DNA from: a virus
Virus record (IMG/VR): IMGVR_UViG_3300042401_000822
Span: 1 to 34,780 of that record
Length of the DNA stretch: 34,780 nt
Direction: 5' to 3' (one strand)
In this document: positions 23,414-30,550 of the stretch, piece after piece
How the letters are laid out: the number at the start of each line of letters is the position of its first letter
Numbering within the stretch: position 1 is the first letter of the stretch
The notes under the pieces: generated by a model
Seen by the model: the letters and a program-made list of their open reading frames with translations, nothing else
What the model was told of the DNA's origin: nothing
The model's database searches: none
Made by a program: the position numbers and the translations under genes

Positions 23414-23586
23414 TATCGTCCTCGCCCAGCTTTTCTCACAATAGCTTTATTGATAGTGTTCACATGCTTAGGTCTTGCAGCAACAAGCATCTGTTCAAGA
23501 TCTACCATTGTTTTAGAATGTAGTTTAGGTTTACCTGTTTTAGTTTTGTTTGGATCTCTTGCGGCAGTACCTTTTTTTGTAGACAT
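23413..23586 (-). CDS. Small basic protein (57 aa)
   Basis: Begins MSTKKGTAARDPNKTKTGKP; very rich in Lys and Arg throughout and ends RKAGRGR, so possibly nucleic-acid binding. Its TAA overlaps the ATG of the glycosyltransferase-like gene. A consensus promoter lies about 80 bp upstream at 23663-23691. Not recognised. Confidence 0.6.
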   Translation of the reverse strand: MSTKKGTAARDPNKTKTGKPKLHSKTMVDLEQMLVAARPKHVNTINKAIVRKAGRGR

Positions 23587-23596
23587 TAATTTCTCC

Positions 23597-24313
23597 TCAG
23601 TTTAATATACCAACACTTTCCATAAATTTTAAATTACGTTGAGTGTCTTCCCAATTTTTAATATTATAAATGCTTCCCAATTTTTTGTCAATTATGACTT
23701 TGCCTAACGGCCAATCGTTACCTACGACATCCATCCTATCACCAAAGAAATGGATATCCGTATCTGTAATATATTTTAGGACCTGTGACTTATCGCAACC
23801 CTTTTCAAAAATATCAATACCAGTTTCTCCGCCTACGACTGCTTGCACATTATCCCACGTGCTATTAATATATTTGCAAATACTTGCTCGCTCTTGATGC
23901 TGTAAATCCCAATGGTAGTAATGATCTCGTTGTGCACCAATTGCGCCCCTACCCACAACAGAAAAATTTAGCATACCTATTCGGTTTTCTAAATGATTCC
24001 CATATCTAAATGTATACTTAGAATTTGATAATACCTCTTCGAGGTATTCTTTTAGATCACTAGGGCAAGACCAGGCAGACTGGTAAATTAATTTGCCTTG
24101 TTTATATATCGCATTGCCGGAACAATTGAAGGAGTACTCAACACTATGTACTATATCTTCGCCTAATTGTTCTAATGTTTTTTGAAGATCAGATCCGGTG
24201 ACTAGCGCCACCGGATTCTGTTTAATGAAGTTTAAAAACCATAGTTTAAATTCATGATCCATTTTGCCTCTGCTTGGTGTCAGAGTACCATCCACATCAA
24301 ATATAAAATACAT
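23597..24313 (-). CDS. Phosphomannomutase-like HAD (subfamily IIB) phosphatase
   Basis: A 238-residue HAD protein close in pattern to eukaryotic-type phosphomannomutases. Motif I is FDVDGTLTPSRG. The cap region has NFSVVGRGA and ERASICKYI, then GGETGIDIFEKGCDKSQVL, and motif IV is IHFFGDRMDVVGND. True PMMs interconvert mannose-6- and mannose-1-phosphate, feeding GDP-mannose. Mutase versus phosphatase activity cannot be told from sequence. It fits with the isomerase-like cupin (17224-17994) and the GDP-mannose-hydrolase-like Nudix (26057-26536). Confidence 0.75.
   Translation of the reverse strand: MYFIFDVDGTLTPSRGKMDHEFKLWFLNFIKQNPVALVTGSDLQKTLEQLGEDIVHSVEYSFNCSGNAIYKQGKLIYQSAWSCPSDLKEYLEEVLSNSKYTFRYGNHLENRIGMLNFSVVGRGAIGAQRDHYYHWDLQHQERASICKYINSTWDNVQAVVGGETGIDIFEKGCDKSQVLKYITDTDIHFFGDRMDVVGNDWPLGKVIIDKKLGSIYNIKNWEDTQRNLKFMESVGILN
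23663..23691 (-). promoter_or_regulatory. Sigma-70 consensus promoter inside the PMM-like gene
   Basis: TTGACA (23686-23691), 17-bp spacer, TATAAT (23663-23668), 12/12. It would transcribe the 57-residue basic protein and the glycosyltransferase-like gene. Confidence 0.75.
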
Positions 24314-24325
24314 AATTATTTGTTA

Positions 24326-24598
24326 TTAATCTTTATCTGACGATTCTTCTTTCTTATCTTTATTCAGAGCAGAAATACCTAGAACCGCACCCATTGCCAT
24401 ATGAAAAAATCCACCACCCTGCAGTGTTAATGGTGCCCATTGTCTAAAGGCATCATTTGCCGCTTCGTTTTCCCAAAATTGTATCGCACTCCATAAAACG
24501 GGTGCACCCATAAAATCAAATAAGCAAATTAACATATAGGTAACACCCATCCAAGCTTTCCAGTTATTCTCCATAAATTCTTTATCAAATTTAACCAT
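24326..24598 (-). CDS. Holin (GTA_holin_3TM-like)
   Basis: A 90-residue membrane protein. The pattern WKAWMGVTYMLICLFDFMGA then PVLWSAIQFW, QWAPLTLQGGGFFHMAMGAV and LGISAL, with a charged C-terminal tail (KDKKEESSDKD), matches the 3TM phage/GTA holin family. It would make the membrane lesion that releases the GH19 endolysin. The lysis genes are about 18 kb apart. A strong AAGGAGG ribosome site precedes the ATG. Confidence 0.8.
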   Translation of the reverse strand: MVKFDKEFMENNWKAWMGVTYMLICLFDFMGAPVLWSAIQFWENEAANDAFRQWAPLTLQGGGFFHMAMGAVLGISALNKDKKEESSDKD

Positions 24599-24618
24599 AC
24601 TACCTCCTTGTTGTTATT

Positions 24619-24647
24619 ATTATAGTTATAACAAAGAGCATGCTCAA
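24619..24647 (-). promoter_or_regulatory. Possible sigma-70 promoter for the holin
   Basis: TTGAGC (24642-24647), 17-bp spacer, TATAAT (24619-24624) in the 56-bp gap upstream of the holin. The -35 matches four of six bases and overlaps a 10-bp palindrome GAGCATGCTC. Confidence 0.45.
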
Positions 24648-24654
24648 AATTTTA

Positions 24655-25599
24655 TTAATTTATACTTATCCAAACAGTTCCGTTATATACCATTAACTTA
24701 TTGGTTGATGTATCAAAAAACATTGCGCCAGGTATAAAATTATTCACTGAAGTAAATGCTGTGTTTGCGTTAGCTTGATTCGCATAAGTTGGCATTGATA
24801 TCGTTTTAATATTAGTATCGGATGATTCTAGTAAAGCGATCGCAGTCGCATTAGATCCAACAACAATATTTGCATTTGCGCCGACACTATTATTTGCATT
24901 AATTGTAATATTTGGAGATGAACTATATCCACCAGTACCGGCATTTACAAGAATAATACGATCAATATAACCATACCCTAAATTAGCACCAAACACAGCA
25001 TTTTGTCCAACATTGCCGTCTAAACGATTGACTATAATATTTGGAGCTTGGAGATAACCATTTCCATTATCTAGAATAGTAAAGCCTGCAACCAAATTAG
25101 CAACAATGATTGGTGCAATGTTTGCATGTCTACCTCCAGAAACTAACGTTCCTCCAGACACGGTAACATTTGCACGACCGTAATTATTACCTAAACCAAA
25201 ATCCCCGTAAATTTCTTTTAATTTATAGTGTATAACTAAATTAGCAATAGCGCCGGTTGAACTTTGATTTTCTATTACTACATTCGATAATGCCGAGTAG
25301 TTATTCCCCGAGGTTAGTACAGAAATCGATCCTAATTTATTAAATGTACCAAAAAAGTTAGGTATTACATTTCCAGTAGCTGTAGCAGTGAATTGATCGA
25401 TGTTCAACAATCCGGTAATCGCAGATGTTTTATCGGCATTAGATAGTATTGAAGTAACGCCGTTAGGAATAGATATAAGTAGATCTACATTAGATCTACT
25501 TTCGGTATTAGCAATTCCTCCTAAATTTTTAGCAGTAGTTATCCCCATCTGCGATAGGGTTTTTACTAAAGATCGTTTTTGTTTTAATTTTGTTGCCAT
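24655..25599 (-). CDS. Tail-fibre-like repetitive protein (314 aa)
   Basis: Residues about 90-250 repeat a motif of the type hxxxGxGYxxxPNhxh: VLTSGNNYSALSNVVI, ILDNGNGYLQAPNIIV and LVNAGTGGYSSSPNITI. This is an Asn/Gly-rich pattern suited to a beta-structured fibre. The N-terminal 30 residues are basic, and the C-terminus PGAMFFDTSTNKLMVYNGTV is a phage fibre/tail ending often seen in T4-like aquatic phages. Likely virion surface or fibre component; the receptor role is inferred. It is followed by the holin gene. Confidence 0.62.
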   Translation of the reverse strand: MATKLKQKRSLVKTLSQMGITTAKNLGGIANTESRSNVDLLISIPNGVTSILSNADKTSAITGLLNIDQFTATATGNVIPNFFGTFNKLGSISVLTSGNNYSALSNVVIENQSSTGAIANLVIHYKLKEIYGDFGLGNNYGRANVTVSGGTLVSGGRHANIAPIIVANLVAGFTILDNGNGYLQAPNIIVNRLDGNVGQNAVFGANLGYGYIDRIILVNAGTGGYSSSPNITINANNSVGANANIVVGSNATAIALLESSDTNIKTISMPTYANQANANTAFTSVNNFIPGAMFFDTSTNKLMVYNGTVWISIN

Positions 25600-25608
25600 T
25601 TATTTGCC

Positions 25609-25980
25609 TTATTTTTTTATAGCAGGCTTTTTGGGTTGTCCTGTATTCGGAGCCGGCTTTTTACCAGATTGCTTATTCGCATTTGTATTAGCTTTTGGCT
25701 TATAATACTTTTTTCTTGGTTTTTCTTGCGTAGTTGGTTGTTTTACTGATTCTGCAGGGGCAGAAGGTGCAATTTTAGCATCTACTGTGTCAACTACAAT
25801 TGGTTTTTCTTCAACTACCGGTTGCGGTGGTTCTACATACGTAGAAACTGGTTCTCCCGTATACTTATTTGTGGCAGAATCCAACGGATGTGTCTTTTCG
25901 TCATCGGGTGTTTTCAGAAAAGTATAACTAATAAATACCGCAATTCCTAAAGCGATAATAGCAATGATGATAAGTTCCAT
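25609..25980 (-). CDS. Membrane-anchored Pro/Lys-rich hypothetical protein (123 aa)
   Basis: A single N-terminal membrane segment (residues 2-22, ELIIIAIIALGIAVFISYTF) precedes a long, disordered tail rich in Pro, Lys, Val and Thr (VEPPQPVVEEKPIVV, then KPRKKYYKPKANTNANKQSG). The layout could suit a spanin-like or scaffold protein, but no family is recognised. A T4 late-type promoter (26036-26043) lies about 55 bp upstream, and it sits next to the fibre-like and holin genes. Confidence 0.55.
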   Translation of the reverse strand: MELIIIAIIALGIAVFISYTFLKTPDDEKTHPLDSATNKYTGEPVSTYVEPPQPVVEEKPIVVDTVDAKIAPSAPAESVKQPTTQEKPRKKYYKPKANTNANKQSGKKPAPNTGQPKKPAIKK

Positions 25981-26035
25981 ATTTTCTCCAATTTCAGTTT
26001 GTAATTTCGCAATTCATTATGATTAGCGACTACAT

Positions 26036-26043
26036 TATTTATA
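26036..26043 (-). promoter_or_regulatory. T4-type late promoter box
   Basis: TATAAATA on the minus strand, an exact match to the T4 late -10 consensus recognised by gp55 with gp33 and gp45. It lies in the gap before the Pro/Lys-rich membrane protein, fibre-like and holin genes, which are expected to be late. Confidence 0.65.
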
Positions 26044-26056
26044 TTCTCAAATACTT

Positions 26057-26536
26057 TTAATTTTTTACGAATTCGTTGGCAGATTCCATGTACCAATATG
26101 GTTTCGGGTAATCATCATAGGTTTTTATGGTAAATCTAGTCGGCATATGGGCGTGCAGACGAAATTTTGAAGATGTTTTGTCTAATTGAATAGATTCGTA
26201 TTGTGTTTTTGTTAGGTATCCTAACCAACAAATAGATAATGTGCTATAAGGACCATATCCAAAAGAATTAGTTTCATATGTATCTTCATAATATCCGATT
26301 GGCTTTATCGGAGCAGAAAAATCAATACCAATTTCTTCAAATATTTTTCGACGAGCGGCTTGTTCTGCCCCCTCGCCTTTATGTATCCTACCACCAATAG
26401 GCCAGTAAATGCCTTTACATGGTTCTTCCTTTCTCTTAATAAGCAAGTACTTATGATCGTATCTTAAAAGTACATCTACGCATAGATTTACAGAGTTTTC
26501 GAGTATTTGCTTATACAGAGAATCTTCAATATACAT
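26057..26536 (-). CDS. Nudix hydrolase, GDP-mannose hydrolase-like
   Basis: A 159-residue protein with Nudix box GGRIHKGEGAEQAARR then KIFEEIGI (G-x5-E-x7-R-x3-EE-x-G; the usual Glu after Arg is Lys). The preceding YLLIKRKEEPCKGIYWPIGG resembles GDP-mannose mannosyl hydrolases. Likely cleaves a nucleotide sugar or other X-linked diphosphate. Its start overlaps the 63-residue gene in a TAATG arrangement. Substrate not certain. Confidence 0.75.
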   Translation of the reverse strand: MYIEDSLYKQILENSVNLCVDVLLRYDHKYLLIKRKEEPCKGIYWPIGGRIHKGEGAEQAARRKIFEEIGIDFSAPIKPIGYYEDTYETNSFGYGPYSTLSICWLGYLTKTQYESIQLDKTSSKFRLHAHMPTRFTIKTYDDYPKPYWYMESANEFVKN

Positions 26537-26727
26537 TATTCGCCGCCATAGTATTCAATTAGTTTGGACATATATTTTATTAGCTTTTTGTGCATACGTA
26601 TATCTTCCTCATGCATCCATAGTCCACCCGCATAGTCTTCTAATTGCATTCTTAGATTGCTTCTGGCATTAATAAGATTTGCCATTGTAATTTCATCTGC
26701 TACTTCATTCGAAATAGTTATTGGCAT
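26536..26727 (-). CDS. Hypothetical protein (63 aa)
   Basis: Begins MPITISNEVADEITMANLIN; helical, with a Met/His-rich middle (GGLWMHEEDIRMHKKLIKYM). It follows the first MNERI-family gene with a one-base overlap; that gene's GGAG lies 7 nt before this ATG. Not recognised. Confidence 0.55.
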   Translation of the reverse strand: MPITISNEVADEITMANLINARSNLRMQLEDYAGGLWMHEEDIRMHKKLIKYMSKLIEYYGGE

Positions 26728-26978
26728 TAGTCTACTCCAAAGTGTTTTTTAATTTGCAGCACCAATTGATCTGACGGAAGATTTATTAAAAATCCCGGTG
26801 TTATATTTTGCGATTTATATATGGCGGTAATACATTCTTGTATGATCAACTCGGCGAACTTTGTATCATACGATTCTGAATACACTTTCAATGCTTGTTC
26901 TCGGTCTGTGATTTTAATCATAGCATCAAGAGAATGTTGTTTAGCCTGTTCAGCAAGTTCTCCAATTCGTTCGTTCAT
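26727..26978 (-). CDS. MNERI-family small protein, copy 1 (83 aa)
   Basis: Member of a local paralogue family with three conserved blocks: N-terminal MNERIGELAEQA, central KFAELIIQECI and C-terminal IKKHFGVD. The segment between blocks varies in length and sequence. No known domain; predicted helical and cytoplasmic. ATGA overlap with the micropeptide upstream. Its last codons (TTTGGAGTAGAC) carry the ribosome site for the following gene. Confidence 0.65.
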   Translation of the reverse strand: MNERIGELAEQAKQHSLDAMIKITDREQALKVYSESYDTKFAELIIQECITAIYKSQNITPGFLINLPSDQLVLQIKKHFGVD

Positions 26979-27070
26979 TCACTTCTCCCATACAAGTATC
27001 CAAGAAAAAAGCACCAAGCAGCCAATGCTATTACAAATAACGTCATTCCTAGATCGTAGTTATTCATCAT
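26975..27070 (-). CDS. Membrane micropeptide (31 aa)
   Basis: MMNNYDLGMTLFVIALAAWC onward: one hydrophobic segment (about residues 8-25) and a short charged end. Start overlaps the previous stop (TGATG) and end overlaps the next start (ATGA), so it sits cleanly in the operon. Not recognised. Confidence 0.5.
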   Translation of the reverse strand: MMNNYDLGMTLFVIALAAWCFFLGYLYGRSE

Positions 27071-27444
27071 CACTCCGGTTCAAACATAATATGTTCCATC
27101 TCATGTAGCAAACGTCCTGCCTCATTGTAATCATGGTCATAAATGGCTTTTTCTATACGTCTGAAGTGAGGTCTAAACTCACCAAATACACCTTCAATCA
27201 CCTGACGCTTGGTTCGCATTATAGCATTCTCAAGCGCATCCTCATAATCATAATCAGAAACTACTGCCTGCGACCCTATCTTACATCCAATACGATATAC
27301 CTTACCAATATCTGTAGGAGTTGTAACTTGTTGTATTTCTTCTTTGGCTGAAAATATATCTTGGAACAGAGGTGATAACTTATGTGGAATATATTTGCGC
27401 TCACCTGTGTCTGTGGCTATAATTGCTTTACTTAATTGGCTCAT
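27070..27444 (-). CDS. Hypothetical protein (124 aa)
   Basis: Begins MSQLSKAIIATDTGERKYIP. Mixed fold, with DYDYEDALENAIMRTKRQVI and a helical, His/Arg-rich end (FRPHFRRIEKAIYDHD). No motif recognised. It lies between two membrane micropeptides. Confidence 0.6.
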   Translation of the reverse strand: MSQLSKAIIATDTGERKYIPHKLSPLFQDIFSAKEEIQQVTTPTDIGKVYRIGCKIGSQAVVSDYDYEDALENAIMRTKRQVIEGVFGEFRPHFRRIEKAIYDHDYNEAGRLLHEMEHIMFEPE

Positions 27445-27447
27445 TCT

Positions 27448-27558
27448 TCAACTCCACAAGTATTTTATCATTGAGGCTATAGCCAGCAAATAGGTTAGAC
27501 CTTTGCCAATTGCAAATATACCTACCCACCACATTTCCATTTTATATTCTGGCATCAT
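27448..27558 (-). CDS. Membrane micropeptide (36 aa)
   Basis: MMPEYKMEMWWVGIFAIGKG onward, with one hydrophobic segment (about residues 9-33). Its ATG overlaps the stop of MNERI copy 2, whose GGAG codon lies 7 nt upstream as ribosome site. Not recognised. Confidence 0.5.
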   Translation of the reverse strand: MMPEYKMEMWWVGIFAIGKGLTYLLAIASMIKYLWS

Positions 27559-27788
27559 TCAACTCCAAAATGTTCAGCAATAAATTGTTTAACAGTAATT
27601 GCACCCGATGCTTCAACATCACAATCATGAGTCACAAAACTCATCTCTGTGACTTCACACATACGCATACATTCAGCGACAATCAATTCCGCAAACTTTT
27701 TACACTCTGGCATATCCCAATGACCTATACCAAAACTATCTGGAAGATAACCTGCCTCGAGAGCAAGTTGTTTGAGTCGTTCGTTCAT
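27555..27788 (-). CDS. MNERI-family small protein, copy 2 (77 aa)
   Basis: Conserved blocks MNERLKQLALEAGY, KKFAELIVAECMRMC and IAEHFGVE, with a DSFGIGHWDMPE variable segment between. The final codons TTTGGAGTTGAA precede the overlapping ATGATG of the next gene. Same family as copy 1. Confidence 0.65.
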   Translation of the reverse strand: MNERLKQLALEAGYLPDSFGIGHWDMPECKKFAELIVAECMRMCEVTEMSFVTHDCDVEASGAITVKQFIAEHFGVE

Positions 27789-27955
27789 TCTTTTACCTCA
27801 ATCAAAGTACCTAAAGAAATCAACACATCAGCAAACATTGATAATGCCTCTTCAATCTCATCATCTGTTAAAAAGTCTTTCAATGACGATCCTTTCTGCA
27901 TCTCTAATACCGCATTGACTACCTTCTCTTGCAGATCTACATATTTTTTATTCAC
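27785..27955 (-). CDS. Small helical protein, GTG start (56 aa)
   Basis: Read from GTG at 27955: NKKYVDLQEKVVNAVLEMQ, then DFLTDDEIEEALSMFADVLI. Acidic and helical. It overlaps the end of the 186-residue gene by 8 nt and the next MNERI copy by 4 nt. No ATG is available near the start, so the GTG is inferred. Confidence 0.5.
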   Translation of the reverse strand: MNKKYVDLQEKVVNAVLEMQKGSSLKDFLTDDEIEEALSMFADVLISLGTLIEVKE

Positions 27956-28508
27956 TAGTCCCTCCTACCACCTTATCGGGTGGGAGTTCATATAGCCATA
28001 CTTCTGGCTTAGCCCTGTAATTAGGTTCTCTATCCTCTAACATGGCAAGCATGAATTCCATTCCATTATACATCCCATGCATATAAGGATCATAGTTCCA
28101 GTTACCATTATTTCCCTGAATCTTTACCAGCTCACGCATACGTTCTAATTTGATGTTATAATCAGGTAGTGGGGGAGCGGTGTAAAGCGGAACCTTATCC
28201 ATCTTGACCACTGTCGGCGTTTCCCATTTAGTAAGTTTTGCCCATTCAAGTTTGCGATCTTGTACGTTGATGTACGCCACCGGCTCCGGTTCAGGCTGCG
28301 CTTCTGCGTCCATGAGACGAATGCCTTGACTGGTTACTAATTGAGTTAACTCTTCAATACGTTTTGCCATGCGCTGCTGTTCCTCAACCATTACAGCCAT
28401 TGCGTCCCAGTCAGGATTGAATTCCAATTCAGACTGCGCCAATGATTGATTTTTTGATAGCGGCCCCTCATACGCAGGCATACCATTACACGTTTCTTTT
28501 TTGTTCAT
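27948..28508 (-). CDS. Hypothetical protein (186 aa) with phage PVAY-type segment
   Basis: The N-terminal third has a coiled-coil-like region (VEEQQRMAKRIEELTQLVTS). The middle EPVAYINVQDRKLEW and KVPLYTAPPLP resembles a segment common in phage accessory proteins (PVAW...VPLYT). The end is YDPYMHGMYNGMEFMLAMLE. Function unknown. It overlaps the preceding 47-residue gene in ATGA form. Confidence 0.6.
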   Translation of the reverse strand: MNKKETCNGMPAYEGPLSKNQSLAQSELEFNPDWDAMAVMVEEQQRMAKRIEELTQLVTSQGIRLMDAEAQPEPEPVAYINVQDRKLEWAKLTKWETPTVVKMDKVPLYTAPPLPDYNIKLERMRELVKIQGNNGNWNYDPYMHGMYNGMEFMLAMLEDREPNYRAKPEVWLYELPPDKVVGGTSE

Positions 28509-28648
28509 GCTTTGTATACTCCTTTAGGTAGATCTGGACGATATTCCCACATCCAGAAGTCACTCATTGGCATGTACTTGGAAGGAAAGTACCACACCTT
28601 CCTGTATCCAATGAACTGCATGCACTTATGCCAATACCATGTAATCAT
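28505..28648 (-). CDS. Small Trp/Tyr-rich protein (47 aa)
   Basis: MITWYWHKCMQFIGYRKVWY, then FPSKYMPMSDFWMWEYRPDL. Strikingly aromatic and basic with no clear membrane span. Linked to its neighbours by 4-nt overlaps at both ends. Not recognised. Confidence 0.5.
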   Translation of the reverse strand: MITWYWHKCMQFIGYRKVWYFPSKYMPMSDFWMWEYRPDLPKGVYKA

Positions 28649-28857
28649 TCTTTTCCTTTCAACATATATTCGGCATGATCACCATTGATTGGATTACCCT
28701 TCAATACTAGATGATCATGCATCGCCATCATTGCATTAGCGAACCAGCCTAACATAGTTTCATCTGATACATTACAATCAGGATTCAATTCTCTAAAGAA
28801 CTTGGCCCATGCCATTGCATCAGGATTAGTATGAATACTCATATCATAGTCACTCAT
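28645..28857 (-). CDS. Hypothetical protein (70 aa)
   Basis: Begins MSDYDMSIHTNPDAMAWAKF; acidic, with ETMLGWFANAMMAMHDHLVL predicted helical. Composition suits a small soluble protein. 4-nt overlaps on both sides. Not recognised. Confidence 0.55.
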   Translation of the reverse strand: MSDYDMSIHTNPDAMAWAKFFRELNPDCNVSDETMLGWFANAMMAMHDHLVLKGNPINGDHAEYMLKGKE

Positions 28858-29174
28858 TCTTCAACCCCAAAATGTTGTAATAGACCATTAGCACAATCAC
28901 TGACAGCATCGTTATATGTTAGTTCATTTGTATCAGCAACCTCTTTGTCAAGTACTTGTCCTTTACAATGTTCATAACATTCACGCACAATCAACTCGGC
29001 GAACTTTTTGCAAAAGTCAGCGTCAATGTGTTTGTCGCCTGGTATAGTTTTACCGGCTTCTATCATTAGTTCTTGAATTCGTTCGTTCATTCTTTGTCCT
29101 TTATGGATGACAGTGGCAGAATCGTGAATAGCATCAATTAGTATCTTATGTTCGTCTTGTGTAAGTTCATTCAT
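28854..29174 (-). CDS. MNERI-family protein, copy 3, with N-terminal extension (106 aa)
   Basis: From the ATG at 29174 the product has 28 extra residues (MNELTQDEHKILIDAIHDSA onward) before a second MNERIQELMIEAGKT start at 29090, which has its own AAAGGA site. The remaining blocks are KKFAELIVRECYE and LLQHFGVEE. Both starts are usable; the longer one is in ATGA-type overlap with copy 4. The tail here codes GGGG where other copies have GGAG. Confidence 0.6.
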   Translation of the reverse strand: MNELTQDEHKILIDAIHDSATVIHKGQRMNERIQELMIEAGKTIPGDKHIDADFCKKFAELIVRECYEHCKGQVLDKEVADTNELTYNDAVSDCANGLLQHFGVEE

Positions 29175-29389
29175 TTTTCAACTCCAAAATGGTTTTTAAT
29201 CTCGTTAATAATATGGTTGACATCATTAGGTGAAGCCCAATCAAATGCTGCACGATCCTGAGCAATGCCAATACATTCCTTGACAATCAACCCGGCAAAT
29301 CGTTCAATAAATTGTTCTTGCGAATCCCACGTTTCACTAGAATCTTCTCTAGCCGCTTTGATCCAAACTTCTCTAATTCGTTCATTCAT
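29171..29389 (-). CDS. MNERI-family small protein, copy 4 (72 aa)
   Basis: Blocks MNERIREVWIKAARED, ERFAGLIVKECIGIA and IKNHFGVEK. The end codes GGAG 7 nt before the ATG of copy 3's long form. Its own ATG overlaps the stop of the membrane peptide upstream. Confidence 0.65.
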   Translation of the reverse strand: MNERIREVWIKAAREDSSETWDSQEQFIERFAGLIVKECIGIAQDRAAFDWASPNDVNHIINEIKNHFGVEK

Positions 29390-29562
29390 TTTCCATCCGC
29401 CAAATAAACAGCGATTCGAATACCCGACACGATACCTAACATAGCCACTAGAATAGGAATTACCACATACGGTATGGTCACTACTCCTGCACTGATCAGG
29501 AGAGTCAAAAACACACCGGCCATCTTTACAGTAAGAGGCAAACTTTTAAATTTATTCCACAT
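29386..29562 (-). CDS. Two-span membrane peptide (58 aa)
   Basis: MWNKFKSLPLTVKMAGVFLT, then hydrophobic LLISAGVVTIPYVVIPILVA and IVSGIRIAVYL: two membrane spans with a basic N-terminus. The ATG directly follows the GGAG-containing tail of MNERI copy 5. Function unknown; small size alone suggests neither holin nor toxin. Confidence 0.5.
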   Translation of the reverse strand: MWNKFKSLPLTVKMAGVFLTLLISAGVVTIPYVVIPILVAMLGIVSGIRIAVYLADGK

Positions 29563-29768
29563 TATTCTACTCCGAAATGTTCTAAAATATCATCACCAGG
29601 CAAATGCGATTCAGCAGGATCAACACCAGCATTGGCGATATTGGCACATTCTTTCACAATCAACTCGGCGAACTTTTCTAATTGTTGGCCATAGATACTG
29701 TCAAAACCCGGTTTCCAATTACTATCCAATCCGGCACCATCACAGCATTTTCTAATTCGTTCGTTCAT
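29562..29768 (-). CDS. MNERI-family small protein, copy 5 (68 aa)
   Basis: Blocks MNERIRKCCDGAGL, EKFAELIVKECANIA and ILEHFGVE. The variable middle is short. The tail codes GGAG 7 nt upstream of the membrane peptide start. Confidence 0.65.
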   Translation of the reverse strand: MNERIRKCCDGAGLDSNWKPGFDSIYGQQLEKFAELIVKECANIANAGVDPAESHLPGDDILEHFGVE

Positions 29769-30022
29769 TCTTTAACTCCGAAATGTCGTGCTATTGCTAT
29801 TCCTACCCAAGCAGCACCCAATGCTTGTTGATTCTCACCATCTTTATCACACTCATCACGAATACTATCCGCTAGTGCCAAACATTCTTGACCAATCAAC
29901 TGGGCGAACTTTTGTTCAAACACGGCAGTTGACCATTCTGTGGGGTCTTGAGAGTTTTTGATTGTTTCAATAGCATACTGTCTAGCCTGTTCAGCAAGTT
30001 CTCGAATTCGTTCGTTCATCAT
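29765..30022 (-). CDS. MNERI-family small protein, copy 6 (85 aa)
   Basis: Starts MMNERIRELAEQARQYAIET; central EQKFAQLIGQECLALA (Gln replaces Glu and Val/Lys vary) and end IARHFGVKE. Slightly more divergent in the central block. Its tail codes GGAG 7 nt before copy 5, so two family members stand directly in tandem. Confidence 0.65.
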   Translation of the reverse strand: MMNERIRELAEQARQYAIETIKNSQDPTEWSTAVFEQKFAQLIGQECLALADSIRDECDKDGENQQALGAAWVGIAIARHFGVKE

Positions 30023-30219
30023 TCAACTCCATATTCCGCATAAAGTTTACCCATCTCTGCACGAACTCGTTCTGCCATAGGACGATACTTGACTGGATGG
30101 ATAGGATGATACTCCCAGGACATGCCAGCCCATATCTTGCTACTATCCAACAATCGGTCTAAATCAGCCAGTAATTGGAATCTAGGATCCTGCCACATCG
30201 CCTCAACTTTTTCGTTCAT
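30019..30219 (-). CDS. Hypothetical protein with family-like ends (66 aa)
   Basis: Starts MNEKVEAMWQDPRFQLLADL and ends KLYAEYGVE. The central FAELIVKEC block is missing, but the end still codes TATGGAGTTGAA before ATGATG of copy 6. It may be a diverged family member or an unrelated protein with the same tail. Not recognised otherwise. Confidence 0.5.
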   Translation of the reverse strand: MNEKVEAMWQDPRFQLLADLDRLLDSSKIWAGMSWEYHPIHPVKYRPMAERVRAEMGKLYAEYGVE

Positions 30220-30389
30220 AATGATACCTCACTAATTATTTCGCCATCAAGTACAAGTTGGATAGTATGATGTTCAGTATAGCATGAACCACTATTCATG
30301 CCACCATTGTGTATTGAATCTGTTCTAACGTCAAGAGACAAGTTATCCTTGATATATTGGCGAATCATCTCTTGCATTTCTTCGTTCAT
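30216..30389 (-). CDS. Hypothetical protein (57 aa)
   Basis: Starting at ATG 30389: MNEEMQEMIRQYIKDNLSLD, then a beta-type half (HHTIQLVLDGEIISEVSL). An earlier frame start exists, but the ATGA overlap with the Trp-rich gene upstream and a TGGAG site favour 30389. Only the first residues resemble the MNERI family. Confidence 0.5.
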   Translation of the reverse strand: MNEEMQEMIRQYIKDNLSLDVRTDSIHNGGMNSGSCYTEHHTIQLVLDGEIISEVSL

Positions 30390-30550
30390 GGTCGATACTC
30401 CAGTTTTATACACTTCCAGCCGTTACGTTTAGCCCACCATATATTGTAGATTGCTTTGATTATACTTGGTCCAGCATAAATTTGCAACCACTTAAAGTCA
30501 CCATCTACAGGACCATCCCATACATTTACCTCATATTTCCATCCCATCAT
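30386..30550 (-). CDS. Small aromatic protein (54 aa)
   Basis: MMGWKYEVNVWDGPVDGDFK, then WLQIYAGPSIIKAIYNIWWA and KCIKLEYRP. The pattern WKYEV-x-VW then Y-x-GPS-x-x-KAI and LEYRP resembles small proteins I recall from other phages, without function. Overlaps neighbours by 4 nt at both ends. Confidence 0.55.
   Translation of the reverse strand: MMGWKYEVNVWDGPVDGDFKWLQIYAGPSIIKAIYNIWWAKRNGWKCIKLEYRP

Noticed and set aside
24632-24650. Palindrome GAGCATGCTC as a terminator
   Set aside because: A 10-bp palindrome without a loop cannot form a normal terminator hairpin, and it overlaps a possible -35 box instead.
27510-27995. 161-codon plus-strand frame
   Set aside because: It lies opposite several well-supported, overlapping minus-strand genes with ribosome sites and family motifs; composition is Phe/Ser/Thr-rich as expected for an antisense shadow.
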